Shown here in pieces: positions 25,641 to 35,399 of a stretch of DNA of 64,000 nucleotides. Each line of letters begins with the position of its first letter. Within the stretch, counting starts at the first letter, position 1. The notes beneath the pieces were generated by a model. The model was not told where the DNA came from. It made no database searches and saw nothing but the letters and a program-made list of their open reading frames with translations. Where the stretch lies: contig NZ_KB899671.1 in assembly GCF_000378385.1 (NCBI RefSeq), positions 79,933 through 143,932 on the forward strand, given 5' to 3'. Made by a program: the position numbers and the translations under genes. The DNA comes from Paenibacillus daejeonensis DSM 15491. GTDB taxonomy: Bacteria > Bacillota > Bacilli > Paenibacillales > Paenibacillaceae.

Positions 25641-25859
25641 AGCGGACGGTTGGTGACCTATTGTTGGATGGTTGCAGGCTGATGGAGACTGGTGGTGGTA
25701 CCTCCCGTACGCGCTAGAGCAATCACCGCCCCATCCCCCGACCCTCCGGGCTGCCAGATCACTGTGATCTTCTCCTCTGTTTCAACGGCACGCAGGAATC
25801 TTAATTACTTCTATAAGAAGGAAGCAACTTGCGCCAATTAAGAAAGGAGACATTCCATT

Positions 25860-26450
25860 ATGACATCCTCCGATTTCCGTCGAAAATCTGAAGGCCTCTC
25901 TCCCATCGCGCCTCCCGGGGCCCGGGATCCGGAGTATTACGAGGAAGAATCAGCATTGCTGCGGCTTAGCCGACTCCTCGCTCCGGGTGAAGCAGATGTG
26001 GCTGCCGAGGTGAACGAGGCGCTGCATTACCCCACAGTGTACAGTGAGAAGAATCCTGAACGGTTCGACAATCGCGGACTGGAAGGGAATGAGACGTTCC
26101 TGCCTTGGATTGCCCTGGTCGATGCCTTGATCCAACGGGGGCTGGCGCATGAGATCGATTGGAAGGAAGAAAGTGACGAAGTGCTGGCGGTGGTACAGCG
26201 GCTGTTGGATCGCAGACAGCTGCTCATGAACGGACGGGAGCTGCCACCGGCGGATGCGCTTGCCTCGGAGGCGACGCATGTCGTGCTGCAAGCGTGTTAC
26301 GACGCCTTGGCAGCCCAGGACGTAGTGTTGGCGAGTCTAGATATCGACAGTGACAGCTACGTGCTGATCACCGTGCCGTCCGACTGGATGCAGGAGCTGA
26401 CAACTTTTGCAACAGAGGCAGGGTATCGTCTCATTGTGGAGTATAACTAA
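25860..26450 (+). CDS. DUF6630-like hypothetical protein
   Basis: A 196-residue soluble acidic protein. The pattern LLRLSRLLAPGEADVAAEVNEALHYPTVYSEKNPERFDNRGL followed by LPWIALVDALIQRGLAHEIDWKEESDEVLAVVQRLL resembles DUF6630 proteins, which share the LPWxALVDxL and DWKE segments; this is recalled, not computed. The C-terminus (DSYVLITVPSDWMQEL...) is a small mixed fold. ATG 25860 has AAAGGAGA upstream. No partner gene is obvious. Confidence 0.75.
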   Translation: MTSSDFRRKSEGLSPIAPPGARDPEYYEEESALLRLSRLLAPGEADVAAEVNEALHYPTVYSEKNPERFDNRGLEGNETFLPWIALVDALIQRGLAHEIDWKEESDEVLAVVQRLLDRRQLLMNGRELPPADALASEATHVVLQACYDALAAQDVVLASLDIDSDSYVLITVPSDWMQELTTFATEAGYRLIVEYN

Positions 26451-26570
26451 ACCAACAAGCTTGCGCACTCCCTACGGACTGCAAGCAGGAACTTACCTGG
26501 CAACTATCTTTCCACGCGTAGCTCCCAACGCGCAGGGTGCTGCGGCATGACGGCCGGGCACAACAAGAAT

Positions 26571-26636
26571 AGGCAGCCGACGTAGTGGCCGGTCCTGGTG
26601 GACGGGCTCGCTTCGCGGCTGCCTGTTTTTTTATTA
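26571..26636 (+). terminator. Terminator after the DUF6630-like gene
   Basis: AGGCAGCCG and CGGCTGCCT pair across a 35-base loop, followed by GTTTTTTTATT on the plus strand. It may also serve the convergent hydrolase gene. Confidence 0.75.
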
Positions 26637-26648
26637 GTCAGTATGTGC

Positions 26649-27338
26649 CTAGAGCTCCTTGCTCTCTCCGGGCTCCAGAATGATGCCTTCAATACCGACG
26701 CCAGCCAAGGCCTGGGCATAGGCTTGTCCGTCCTGCTCAATGAGCGGGAACGTATTGTAATGCATCGGGATGACGCGTTTGGCTCCAACCCACTGGGCAG
26801 CCAGCAGCGCATCGTCCGGTCCCATCGTGAAGTTGTCTCCGATCGGCAGGAAGGCCAGATCAATCTGATGGAGCTCGCCCAGAAGCTTCATATCACCGAA
26901 CAATGCCGTATCCCCCGCATGATAGATGGTCTTGCCCTCAATCTCCAGCAATAAGCCCGCCGGCATACCCATATAAATGATCGTCTGCTGATCCGGCAGC
27001 TCATAGCCCGATCCATGATAGGCCTGGGTCAGCTTGACGCGGCCAAAATCAAAGGTATGTCCACCGCCGATGTGCATCGGATGCACCTTGCAGCCCTGCC
27101 AGCCCATGTACACCGCCAGCTCATTAGGCGCGATAATGACGGCGTCATTGCGCTTGGCGATTGACTCCGCATCTCCGACATGATCATTATGGCCGTGTGT
27201 CAGCAGCACAGCGTCCGCCTGAATCTCACCAGCCTCACGTGCAGCGACCGGATTCCCGGTCAGGAAAGGGTCGATTATCAAGGTGTGCGTCCCGGTCTGA
27301 ATCTGTACACAGCTGTGGCCAAGAAACGTAATGTTCAT
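26649..27338 (-). CDS. UPF0173 metal-dependent hydrolase (YtkL-like)
   Basis: A 229-residue metallo-beta-lactamase-fold protein. Metal ligands are visible in [18 protein letters not shown] (HxHxDH at residues about 49-54), FLGHSCV near the start, [12 protein letters not shown] (about 139-150) and [11 protein letters not shown] (about 190-200). The length equals that of the UPF0173 group (about 226). Substrate is not known for the group. ATG 27338 has AAGGGAGA upstream. Confidence 0.93.
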   Translation of the reverse strand: MNITFLGHSCVQIQTGTHTLIIDPFLTGNPVAAREAGEIQADAVLLTHGHNDHVGDAESIAKRNDAVIIAPNELAVYMGWQGCKVHPMHIGGGHTFDFGRVKLTQAYHGSGYELPDQQTIIYMGMPAGLLLEIEGKTIYHAGDTALFGDMKLLGELHQIDLAFLPIGDNFTMGPDDALLAAQWVGAKRVIPMHYNTFPLIEQDGQAYAQALAGVGIEGIILEPGESKEL

Positions 27339-27517
27339 CTTTTAGATCTCCCTTCGCTACTCTAGTATGGTGCGCGCTTACGCTAGTAGTATACCAGAAC
27401 TCCATCCGCCTCCCAAAATGTTAGCAAAGTGTACGGAAAACCAATATCTCGCTAATAGTAGACTTAAATTCTGTTGACATTTGCTGCGTATAATGAGGAT
27501 ATTCAAGCAAAGAGAGG

Positions 27518-27712
27518 ATGGTAGCCTTGCCCAGGAAAGTGAACAAGACAGAACAGTATCCCTTCCAGGTCGAGCTTCACGTCACCCAAGTCCGGACTCG
27601 CGAAGGAAATGGCATCATCATCAATCGCCGAGGCGAGTGGATCCAGGTGCTGCTGCCAGGCAGAAACAAAGTAATCGAGACCAGCTTGTTCCTCGTTGAC
27701 GAAGTGTCCTGA
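27518..27712 (+). CDS. Small hypothetical protein, 64 residues
   Basis: A short basic protein (MVALPRKVNKTEQY..., ending SLFLVDEVS) with AGAGAGG before ATG 27518 and a terminator downstream. The pattern VELHVTQVRTREG, IIINRRGEWIQVLLPG suggests a small beta-rich fold. No family is recognised. Upstream, TTGACA and TATAAT are only nine bases apart, so the promoter is uncertain. Confidence 0.6.
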   Translation: MVALPRKVNKTEQYPFQVELHVTQVRTREGNGIIINRRGEWIQVLLPGRNKVIETSLFLVDEVS

Positions 27713-27786
27713 ACGCCAGGCGCCATGACCCTGTCACTCTGTTACGTGCCCCTATCCATCATCCGAGAACCGCATAGAAAGCACAC

Positions 27787-27826
27787 AGCCGACGAGCTTC
27801 CCACGGAGGGAGCCCGCCGGCTTTTT
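27787..27826 (+). terminator. Terminator after the 64-residue gene
   Basis: AGCCGACGAGCTTCC pairs imperfectly with GGAGCCCGCCGGCT, followed by TTTTT. Confidence 0.75.
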
Positions 27827-27863
27827 AGCGCCCAGCCCACGTATTGCGGCAGCGGTGGCGCTG

Positions 27864-28046
27864 TAACGGCCACAGAGGCGCTTATTTCCTCTCTTTTGCA
27901 CACTCAATCCGGCTAACGGCCACAGATGCACTTATTACAACCAAAATACATGAAAATGCTCTCCCCGCACCACAATAGCTGCATATATGGCCGTTACAAC
28001 TTTTAATGAGCGTTTTTGGATCAAATAGCGGCGGTGGTGGCCGTTA
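27864..28046. repeat. Mirrored four-module array (family B)
   Basis: Plus-strand modules start with TAACG at 27864 and 27914; minus-strand modules have CGTTA at 27992 and 28042. Each is TAACG, 13 bases beginning GCCA, then TTATTT, TTATTA, CTATTG or CTATTT. Spacings are 50, 78 and 50 bp, nearly identical to the family C array at 19.1 kb. It fills most of the gap 27827-28119. Confidence 0.93.
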
Positions 28047-28119
28047 TAGCGGAAAACCACCCATTCAGGCAGATTCGAATGTAGCCAAGGGTTGGATGCG
28101 AGGTGTGGCAAATGCTGTT

Positions 28120-30888
28120 CTATTGAATTAAACCCAGCCACTGCCAATACGGAATACAGATCAGGGCAATCAACAGCACCATCACACCATAGCCCAGCCC
28201 CATCCATTGGCCCTGCCGATGACTGAACGCCTTACCCTCTGTACTGTAATAAGCCATTAGATACGTAGGTGACTGGTAGGCGAAAAAGAACGGGTCCGTG
28301 GAGAGCAGGATCAGAAATACCAGCACCCAGGGATGCACACCTGCCAGCTCAGCCAGCGGAAGCAGCGCAATCACCAGCAGGATGACGGCCGGATCATCCC
28401 GGATGATAAGCGTCACCAGAAAAGACAGCCCCACCACAGCAAGCAGAAACAGCGCAGGCGAGGCAAGAAAAACCGTCATATGCTCGCCGAGAAAGCCTGT
28501 CATCGCTTCAACGATGCCGAGCTCCGAGGCCGCCGCGGCAAAGCTGAAGGCGATGCCGATGAAGATCAGGAAGGGCCAATCCACGCCGCTTTTGAGTGAC
28601 GCTGTATCCAGCACGCCCGTTGTAATGAGAACGCCAAAGCCCAGCAGCATCACCCACGCATTGTCGACACCATGCAGCGGCTGCGCGATCATCAGCAGAA
28701 TGCAGCCAATGACGGTCAGCGTCGTAATCCGTTCCGCACGGGTAAAAGCGCCCAGGACCGCTAACTGCTCATCCAGCATCTGCCGGGAAATCGGCTTCTC
28801 GGCCTGCACGCCGCGGAACAGCACCCGCAGGAGCAGCAAGATGCCTGCGCTGAACAGAAGAAACGCCGGCAGCGCGTAGAGAAACCAGGCGAACCACGAG
28901 ATGGGATGATTGGCTCCTGCCAACCCGTAAGCCATAACGTTGGTGTAAGAACCCGTCAGTACGAACGGGGCTGTAAAGCCATAGAACACCATCGCCGCCA
29001 GACCGAGCCCAGCCGCCCCCTTGCTGCGATCCCGGAATCCCATCGATTCCGACAATGTCTTGGCGACCGGCACGCCCAGCGCAACCTTGGCCGATGAAGA
29101 AGGAATCAGCGGGTTAAGCAGCGCCCCGCCAGCCACGATGCCCCACAGCTGACCGCGATAATGCGAGGGGAACCGCTTGAGTGCATGCAGCGACAGGCGG
29201 TACAGAATACCGGAGCGCGTAATGGCGGCGCCCAGCGCCAGAATGAACACCATGTACAGCCAGGTCGGCGTGGCGAATCCGGACAATGCCGTCTCCGGTG
29301 ACACGACGCCGCCCAGCACCCATAGCATCGCCATAAGCAAGGCAACCAGGTAATCGGGAATGATATTGACAATCCATAGGATAACCGCGGCAATACTGAT
29401 TCCGATGAATACCATCGCTTGCTCTGACAATCCGCCCACCGGCGGTAGCCAGACAAAGAGCAGAATCACGAGTATCGCTGAGAGTACACTCGCAGCAGCC
29501 GACCAGCGAGTTCGTTGAAGCAGGCGGCCGGCCCGGTCAGCGAGACGCTCCGTACGTTGCCGCTGCACCTGCTGTTTCTTAAGCCGGTAATTCTGCTCCC
29601 CGATACCTGAATCAGCAGCACCAAGGCCCCTCTCTCCCCTGGGGCGGCCCAACGCTTCTGCCATCTGCACATACTCCAGCGCCTTGGCATGCCGTCCCAG
29701 CCGGTGACTGAGCTCCGCCGCCCACTCATAGACGCGCGCCTGCTGCTCGGAGGTCCAGCCCGGAGGCTCTAACGCAATCATCGCTTCAAGTTGATCCAGC
29801 ACCGGCTCTCTTTCCTCTGCAATTCCTTGCTGCGCATAGGCATTCAGCAGCAAGCCGCTCCCTGCGAGGAGTCCCGCCGGGCAGCCATCGAGCCGCTCTA
29901 GCGATCGGGCTGGCAGTGAGGCACCTCGCTCCACCAACGCTCGCAGCATCGCCGTTGCCTCCGGCCATGCTTGCAGCTCCAGCCAGCAGAGCATGGCCTC
30001 GTCCGGATGACCCGCGGCTGCCAGCCTGCCGGCTTCTTCGGCCAGCAGCTCACGACGCCGGGCAGCCGGTTGCTCGGACAGGAACAGCTCGCCCAACATG
30101 CGTCGCAGCGCCGGGTCCAGCATCAGCCAGCCCGGTCGATCCACAGGTTGCTGCAAATAACGGCCGAGCAGGGCCAACTCGTCCGCCCCGCCTCCCTCTT
30201 GGCCGCTGGACAGTTCAGCTGTAGCCTGCTTCGCGGCGCCTGTGCCATGACCAATCTGCGCCTGATCTCCAGCTTGATCTCCTGCTGCGTCCTCTCCCGC
30301 GCCCGCATCCAGCAGACGCAACGGCAGCGAGGCTTCAATCACCGGAAACACGGACAGCTTCAGGAGCAACTCCCGTATAGCCGGGGACTGCTCCTGAAGC
30401 TCCTGTCTTGCCCGCTGCGCCTGCTCTTCCTTGGAGGCTTGCAGCTGCATATTGGATTGATTAAGCCGTGCCGAGAGCTGCTTTAGGAAGTAAGCCGAGA
30501 TGGACGGCTGCTCCAGAATCAGCTCGTCGAAGGTGGGCCTATCCATCCGGTACAACACGGCGTCCGTCCCGATGACAGCTGTGGCGGAACGCTGCTCGCC
30601 CGTGAGCAGCGCCATCTCGCCAAGCGAGTCACCTGCCAGCAGACGCGCCAGCGGACGCTGCTCTCCGCTAGCGGCGTGGGCCAACAGGTCGATGGTCCCT
30701 TCCTGCAGGATGTACATATCCTCGCCGACATCCCCTTGGGCGAACAATAGCGTCCCCGCAGGACGTGTGATTTTCTCCAGCCTGCCCAGCACCCGGGCCA
30801 GCTCTATATTCGATAGCCCTTCGAACATTTTGACTCGACTTGCATTCACTTGCGCAACCAACTTTCCATGGATGGTATCCGTGTCCAA
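28120..30888 (-). CDS. Cyclic-nucleotide-binding domain fused to a DASS/SLC13 anion transporter
   Basis: A 922-residue fusion. Residues about 20-140 are a cNMP-binding domain (GTLLFAQGDVGEDMYILQEG, GDSLGEMALLTGEQRSATAV), with the phosphate-cassette pattern GEMALLTGEQRSA. Residues about 165-450 are an Ala/Leu/Gln-rich helical middle, possibly a solenoid. From about 470 to the end is a DASS transporter with about twelve membrane helices and the family motifs PLIPSSSAKVALGVP and TGSYTNVMAYG, likely moving dicarboxylate or sulfate-type anions with sodium. The start (TTG 30888) has no clear ribosome-binding site; ATG at codon 21 is an alternative. Ligand control of transport by the cNMP domain is inferred from the fusion. 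Confidence 0.88.
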   Translation of the reverse strand: MDTDTIHGKLVAQVNASRVKMFEGLSNIELARVLGRLEKITRPAGTLLFAQGDVGEDMYILQEGTIDLLAHAASGEQRPLARLLAGDSLGEMALLTGEQRSATAVIGTDAVLYRMDRPTFDELILEQPSISAYFLKQLSARLNQSNMQLQASKEEQAQRARQELQEQSPAIRELLLKLSVFPVIEASLPLRLLDAGAGEDAAGDQAGDQAQIGHGTGAAKQATAELSSGQEGGGADELALLGRYLQQPVDRPGWLMLDPALRRMLGELFLSEQPAARRRELLAEEAGRLAAAGHPDEAMLCWLELQAWPEATAMLRALVERGASLPARSLERLDGCPAGLLAGSGLLLNAYAQQGIAEEREPVLDQLEAMIALEPPGWTSEQQARVYEWAAELSHRLGRHAKALEYVQMAEALGRPRGERGLGAADSGIGEQNYRLKKQQVQRQRTERLADRAGRLLQRTRWSAAASVLSAILVILLFVWLPPVGGLSEQAMVFIGISIAAVILWIVNIIPDYLVALLMAMLWVLGGVVSPETALSGFATPTWLYMVFILALGAAITRSGILYRLSLHALKRFPSHYRGQLWGIVAGGALLNPLIPSSSAKVALGVPVAKTLSESMGFRDRSKGAAGLGLAAMVFYGFTAPFVLTGSYTNVMAYGLAGANHPISWFAWFLYALPAFLLFSAGILLLLRVLFRGVQAEKPISRQMLDEQLAVLGAFTRAERITTLTVIGCILLMIAQPLHGVDNAWVMLLGFGVLITTGVLDTASLKSGVDWPFLIFIGIAFSFAAAASELGIVEAMTGFLGEHMTVFLASPALFLLAVVGLSFLVTLIIRDDPAVILLVIALLPLAELAGVHPWVLVFLILLSTDPFFFAYQSPTYLMAYYSTEGKAFSHRQGQWMGLGYGVMVLLIALICIPYWQWLGLIQ

Positions 30889-30943
30889 AACGGACTATAT
30901 TCCAAAATTGTACAACGATCCATGGGTGCAGGCAATGCCGGAT

Positions 30944-32722
30944 TTAGCGGGCCCCTGCGGTCTCTGGCTCTCTGGCATGGACAAGCCCGTAATAGAAGCC
31001 GCGCTGCCCCAGCAGCTCACGGTGCGAGCCCTGTTCAATAATCCGTCCTTGCTCCAGAACAATAATTTGGTCCGCCTGACGGATGGTGTTGAGCCGGTGC
31101 GCAATGACGATGCTGGTCCGTCCCTGCATCAGCCGGTACAGGGCTTCCTGAATCTTGATCTCCGTCACGGTATCGATGCTGCTCGTCGCTTCATCCAGGA
31201 TCAGAATCGAGGGGTCCGCCAACACTGCCCGAGCAATCGAGAGCAGCTGCCGCTGACCCTGACTGATACTGCCGCCCTCCGGGTCCAACACCGTGTCGTA
31301 GCCCTGCGGCAGCTTGGTGATAAATGTATGCGCATTGGCCATGCGCGCCGCCGCTTCGACCTCTTCGTCCAGAGCATCCAGACGGCCATAGCGGATATTG
31401 TCCCGAATCGTACCGGCGAACAGAAACGTATCCTGGAGCACATAGCCGATATGACTGCGCAGACTGGCCCGCTTCACATCGCCGATCTCCCGTCCGTCGA
31501 TGGCAATCGTACCGCTATCGGGGTCATAAAACCGTGAGAGCAGCTGGATAACCGTGGTCTTGCCTGCGCCGGTCGGCCCGACAAAAGCGACGGTCTCGCC
31601 AGGCGCTGCCCGGAAGCTGACATCACTCAGAATCGGATGTCCCTCTTCATAGCTGAAGGTCACACGGTCGAATATAATCTCTCCCTGTACCCCGGCCAGC
31701 TCCCCGGCTTCCCGTTCATCCTCTTCCTCCGCTCCTTCGTCGATAATTTCAAACACCCGCTCTGCACCTGCAATGGCAGAGAGAAAGGTATTGAACTGGT
31801 TCGCCAGGTCATTGAGCGGTCTGGTAAACTGACGGGCATATTCGGTGAAGGTGACGATCACCCCGATCGAGATCATGCTCTGGATGACCATGATGCCACC
31901 CGCTCCGGCAATGACGGCAAAGCTGACATTGTTGAGCATGTTCATCAGCTTCGGAATAAACCCTGTATAAGTCTGCGCCCAGTACCCGGAGACACGAAGC
32001 CGGGCATTGCGCTCCTCGAAGCCCGCAATTACCTTCTGCTCCTGAGACAGCGTCGTTACAACACGCTGGCCCGACAGGGTCTCTTCCACAAAACCGTTCA
32101 GCTCGCCAAGGTTGCGCTGCTGCTCCTTGAAGTACCGGTTGGTACGCGCGGTAATCCACTTCATCCCAATGTACATCAGCGGCACGACAGACAGTGTAAT
32201 CAGGGTGAGCAGCGGACTTAGGTACAGCATCAGACCCAGCATGCCGACGAAGGTCAGCAGACTGGAGGTCAGCTGGATGAAGGAGGTATTCAGCGTCTGG
32301 CTGACATTCTCGATATCATTGGTCAATCGACTCATCAGTTCCCCGTGCTGGCGGCGCGAGAAGAACGACACAGGCAACCGATGCAGCTGGCCGAACAAAT
32401 CCTCCCGCATCCGGTACACGGATTGCTGGGCAACACCAATCATCCAATAGTTCTGCAACCAAATGGTCAGGGAGTACAGCGCATAGCTTCCGCCCAGCAA
32501 GATCAACAGCCAGGTGAGGCTGCCCTCCACGCCGGTCAACACCAGGCGGTCGATGGCTAGACCCAGCAAGAACGGTGCAAGCAGACCAAACAGCGAGCTA
32601 ACCAGCACCATTAGCAGAATCGTCCACAACAGCCGCTTATGCGAGGCGAGGTAGACCCAGATGCGATGCAGCGTTCGCTTCCAATCCTTTACTTTTGGGG
32701 GATTCCCCTTGTCTGGTGTCAC
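30944..32722 (-). CDS. ABC exporter subunit, canonical catalytic site (YfiC-like)
   Basis: A 592-residue half-transporter: six membrane helices in residues about 30-330, ATPase in about 355-590. Walker A is GPTGAGKTT, Walker B with the catalytic glutamate is SILILDEATSSID, while its signature SISQGQ departs from LSGGQ. It starts at GTG 32722, overlapping the stop of the upstream half-transporter by four bases. The partner has the opposite pattern (normal signature, Asp in place of the catalytic Glu), so the two form a heterodimer with one active ATP site. It resembles YfiB/YfiC of Bacillus. Substrate unknown, probably drug or lipid export. Confidence 0.93.
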   Translation of the reverse strand: MTPDKGNPPKVKDWKRTLHRIWVYLASHKRLLWTILLMVLVSSLFGLLAPFLLGLAIDRLVLTGVEGSLTWLLILLGGSYALYSLTIWLQNYWMIGVAQQSVYRMREDLFGQLHRLPVSFFSRRQHGELMSRLTNDIENVSQTLNTSFIQLTSSLLTFVGMLGLMLYLSPLLTLITLSVVPLMYIGMKWITARTNRYFKEQQRNLGELNGFVEETLSGQRVVTTLSQEQKVIAGFEERNARLRVSGYWAQTYTGFIPKLMNMLNNVSFAVIAGAGGIMVIQSMISIGVIVTFTEYARQFTRPLNDLANQFNTFLSAIAGAERVFEIIDEGAEEEDEREAGELAGVQGEIIFDRVTFSYEEGHPILSDVSFRAAPGETVAFVGPTGAGKTTVIQLLSRFYDPDSGTIAIDGREIGDVKRASLRSHIGYVLQDTFLFAGTIRDNIRYGRLDALDEEVEAAARMANAHTFITKLPQGYDTVLDPEGGSISQGQRQLLSIARAVLADPSILILDEATSSIDTVTEIKIQEALYRLMQGRTSIVIAHRLNTIRQADQIIVLEQGRIIEQGSHRELLGQRGFYYGLVHAREPETAGAR

Positions 32723-34443
32723 GTCGCCACCTCCTGATCGGCTTGAGATTCCACAATCTGCCGGTAGAGCGGCGTTGTACGCAGCAGCTCCTCGTGCGAT
32801 CCTTGTGCCAGCAGGCGACCGTCCTCCAACAGCAGAATCGTGTCGGCCTCCATTGCTGTGGAGATCTTCTGGGTAATGAGCAATGTCGTGCAGGGATAGC
32901 CGCCCAGCGCATCCATCAGCCGCGCCTCGGTTCGGGCATCCAATGCGCTGGTGCTGTCGTCCAGCATCAGCAGCCGGGGTCGCCGGATGAGGGCCCGGGC
33001 AATGGAGAGCCGCTGCTTCTGGCCGCCGGAGAGATTGACGCCTTTCTGCCCCAGCATCGTCTCGTAACCATTCGGCAGCCGCCGGATCGTCTCATCAATC
33101 TGGGCATCCGACGCCGCTTGGCGGATCTCCTCTACTGCGGCTTCTTCCTTGCCCCATCGCAGATTCTGCTCGACCGATCCGGTGAATAGCAGCGCCTCTT
33201 GCGGCACGTACCCGATTCCCCTCCGCAGCTGCTCCAGCGTATAGGTACGGATGTCCTTGCCGTCAATGCGGATCACCCCCTGATCGGTATCGTACAGACG
33301 GGGGATCAGCTGGAAGAGCGACGATTTGCCAGAGCCGGTCGCGCCGAGAATGGCTGCGGTCTGTCCCGCGCGTACCGAGAAGGTGAGCTCCTGCAGCACG
33401 GGAGTTTGGGTCCCGGGATACTTGAAGGATACGCCCTCAAAAGACAACTCACCCCGTACGATCTTGCGGGCGGGATCCGCCTGCGGACTGTCTGTAATAT
33501 CCGGTTCGGATACCAAGATCTCCTCAACCCGGCTGCTGGACGCACGGGCCCGCGACAAGCCGGTAAGAATGAAGGAAATGACATGGAAGGCGCCGGTAAT
33601 TCGGGTCGCGTAGTTGACGATCGCTACAACCTGGCCGACATCGACACCACTGTTTCGCACGGCATCCTGACCCAGCCACAGCACGAGCAGAATGCTCAGA
33701 TTCATCACCAACAGCATGAGCGGCAAGGTCATCTCAATTGTACGCAGCGCGCGGACAGTACGGTCCTTCAGCTCGGTATTGGCCTGGCCAAACCGGGTGA
33801 TCTCATAGCCTTTTCTGACAAATGCCCGAATCAGACGCATCCCGCCGAGATTCTCACGCAGCACGCCGTTGGTCTGGTCCAGACGCTCCTGTACGCTCTG
33901 AAACATCCGGAACGCACGATTCATAATCCAGACCAGGAGCACGAACAGCAGCGGTGTCACGACGAGCAGAATTAGCGCCAGCTGGAAATTAACCATCAGC
34001 GAGAGCGCCAGTCCGCCGATCATCATCAGCGGCGCCCGCGGCATAATCCGCAGACCCATGAACACCAGATTCTGCAGCTGGGTCACATCGCTCGTTAGCC
34101 GCGTTATGAGCGTCGCTGTAGAGAAGCGGCTGAAGCCCGCAAAGGACAAGGTCTGAATCGTCGCGAACATCCGCTTTCGAATATCGTAGCCAAACCCTTG
34201 GCTGACATGCGCGGCCAGATAGGAATTGATAATGCCCGCTGCAAATCCCGCCAGAGCCACACCGACCATCCAGCCTCCCAGCCGGATCACGGCTCCCGTG
34301 TCGTTCTGGAGGATGCCTTCATCAATGACCTGTGCCAGCAAGAGAGGGTGCCAGAGCTCGACCACGAGCTCGACCAGCATCAACAGCAAGGCGGCAATTA
34401 TAATCCAAGTATACGGTTTCAAAAATGCTCCGGTTTTGCGCAT
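32719..34443 (-). CDS. ABC exporter subunit, degenerate catalytic site (YfiB-like)
   Basis: A 574-residue half-transporter with six membrane helices and a C-terminal ATPase (Walker A GATGSGKSS, signature LSGGQ, Walker B LLMLDDSTSALD). The residue after the Walker B aspartate is Asp instead of Glu, so its own ATP site should be inactive. ATG 34443 is chosen for GGAGG seven bases upstream; an ATG at 34461 is possible. It is translationally coupled to the downstream subunit, making a heterodimeric exporter. Confidence 0.93.
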   Translation of the reverse strand: MRKTGAFLKPYTWIIIAALLLMLVELVVELWHPLLLAQVIDEGILQNDTGAVIRLGGWMVGVALAGFAAGIINSYLAAHVSQGFGYDIRKRMFATIQTLSFAGFSRFSTATLITRLTSDVTQLQNLVFMGLRIMPRAPLMMIGGLALSLMVNFQLALILLVVTPLLFVLLVWIMNRAFRMFQSVQERLDQTNGVLRENLGGMRLIRAFVRKGYEITRFGQANTELKDRTVRALRTIEMTLPLMLLVMNLSILLVLWLGQDAVRNSGVDVGQVVAIVNYATRITGAFHVISFILTGLSRARASSSRVEEILVSEPDITDSPQADPARKIVRGELSFEGVSFKYPGTQTPVLQELTFSVRAGQTAAILGATGSGKSSLFQLIPRLYDTDQGVIRIDGKDIRTYTLEQLRRGIGYVPQEALLFTGSVEQNLRWGKEEAAVEEIRQAASDAQIDETIRRLPNGYETMLGQKGVNLSGGQKQRLSIARALIRRPRLLMLDDSTSALDARTEARLMDALGGYPCTTLLITQKISTAMEADTILLLEDGRLLAQGSHEELLRTTPLYRQIVESQADQEVAT

Positions 34444-34519
34444 GCTTAAGCCTCCATCCACACCACCGGCCTTGCTCCCGGCAGTAGTCCTTCCATTATG
34501 TAGTCATCTCCTGGGCATA

Positions 34520-34560
34520 AATAGGCAAGACGTCTGTACACAACAGACGTCTTGCCTATT
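34520..34560. terminator. 18-bp stem terminator before the exporter operon
   Basis: AATAGGCAAGACGTCTGT pairs perfectly with its complement ending CTTGCCTATT, loop of 5. It lies 39 bp after the stop of the copper-amine-oxidase-like gene and isolates the exporter operon from it. Confidence 0.88.
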
Positions 34561-34599
34561 ATACAGGATTTGGGTGATTCCCGTCATCTGTCACCAGAG

Positions 34600-35235
34600 T
34601 TATCGGGTCAAACGAATCGTATTGTCGATTTCGCTGAACATGACATCCCAGCCAAACAGCTCGGCAATAAATCGTACGGGCACGAGCGTGCGGCCGTCCT
34701 GCACAATAACCGGCGTCGCAAAGTGGCGCTGAATCGAGTTAAGCTCCATAAACGTCCGTCCTGTCCAGAAGCGGGCCACATCTGCTCCTGCCGTTACCGT
34801 TGTCGCCCGCTGCTGCTGATCCCAACCCACCTCTGCCCCAATGGCTTCGGCTAAATAACGCAGCGGAATGTATGTCGTCCCGTCCTTGATTAGCGGAGCA
34901 ACAGCCATCGTGACCGTCTCGCCATCAATGTCAATTATATCACTGCCCAGCGCCATCGTGATGGTCATTGTCGGCTGCGGCTCCAGCTCGTTCCCCTGCT
35001 CTGTGCCTGGCTCTGTACTTGGATCTGTACGTGTCCCGTTCTCCACGCCCTGCTCGTTCAGAGCGCCCTCGTCCTGAACCCTCTGCGCGATAAACCCGGC
35101 GTACAGTACCTCGCGATCCGCCAGCCCAACCAGTGCAGCATCCTCCGGCACATAGGCAGATGCCGCCAAGGGCATGACCATACTCAGACAGAGCGCCAGC
35201 GCGGCTGTCTTTGTCTTCCATCCTCTCAATCCCAT
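34600..35235 (-). CDS. Secreted copper-amine-oxidase N-domain-like protein
   Basis: A 211-residue exported protein. The signal peptide (residues 1-27) ends AASA. A linker rich in Glu/Thr/Gly precedes a C-terminal stalk domain (about 90-211) of the Cu_amine_oxidN1 type, with the two repeats YIPLRYLAEAIGAEVGWDQQ and LVPVRFIAELFGWDVMF. In Paenibacillus and other Firmicutes this domain is common in surface proteins and has no oxidase activity by itself. No catalytic domain is attached. Start ATG 35235. Confidence 0.88.
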   Translation of the reverse strand: MGLRGWKTKTAALALCLSMVMPLAASAYVPEDAALVGLADREVLYAGFIAQRVQDEGALNEQGVENGTRTDPSTEPGTEQGNELEPQPTMTITMALGSDIIDIDGETVTMAVAPLIKDGTTYIPLRYLAEAIGAEVGWDQQQRATTVTAGADVARFWTGRTFMELNSIQRHFATPVIVQDGRTLVPVRFIAELFGWDVMFSEIDNTIRLTR

Positions 35236-35399
35236 CCATCCCTTCCTCTGTTATATTATGTATGCTCCTTTAATATAATTAACGAAAGTAAGAGACATTG
35301 AATCGCTACCGGTTGGGCTTTTGCAAAATAAGTAGAAACAGAGGGGCGATCTGGATATAATGGAGGTAATCGAAATGCATTCTAGGAGGACCCGTAGTC

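Noticed and set aside
27474-27494. TTGACA and TATAAT before the 64-residue gene as a promoter
   Set aside because: The boxes are only nine bases apart; sigma-A needs about 17.
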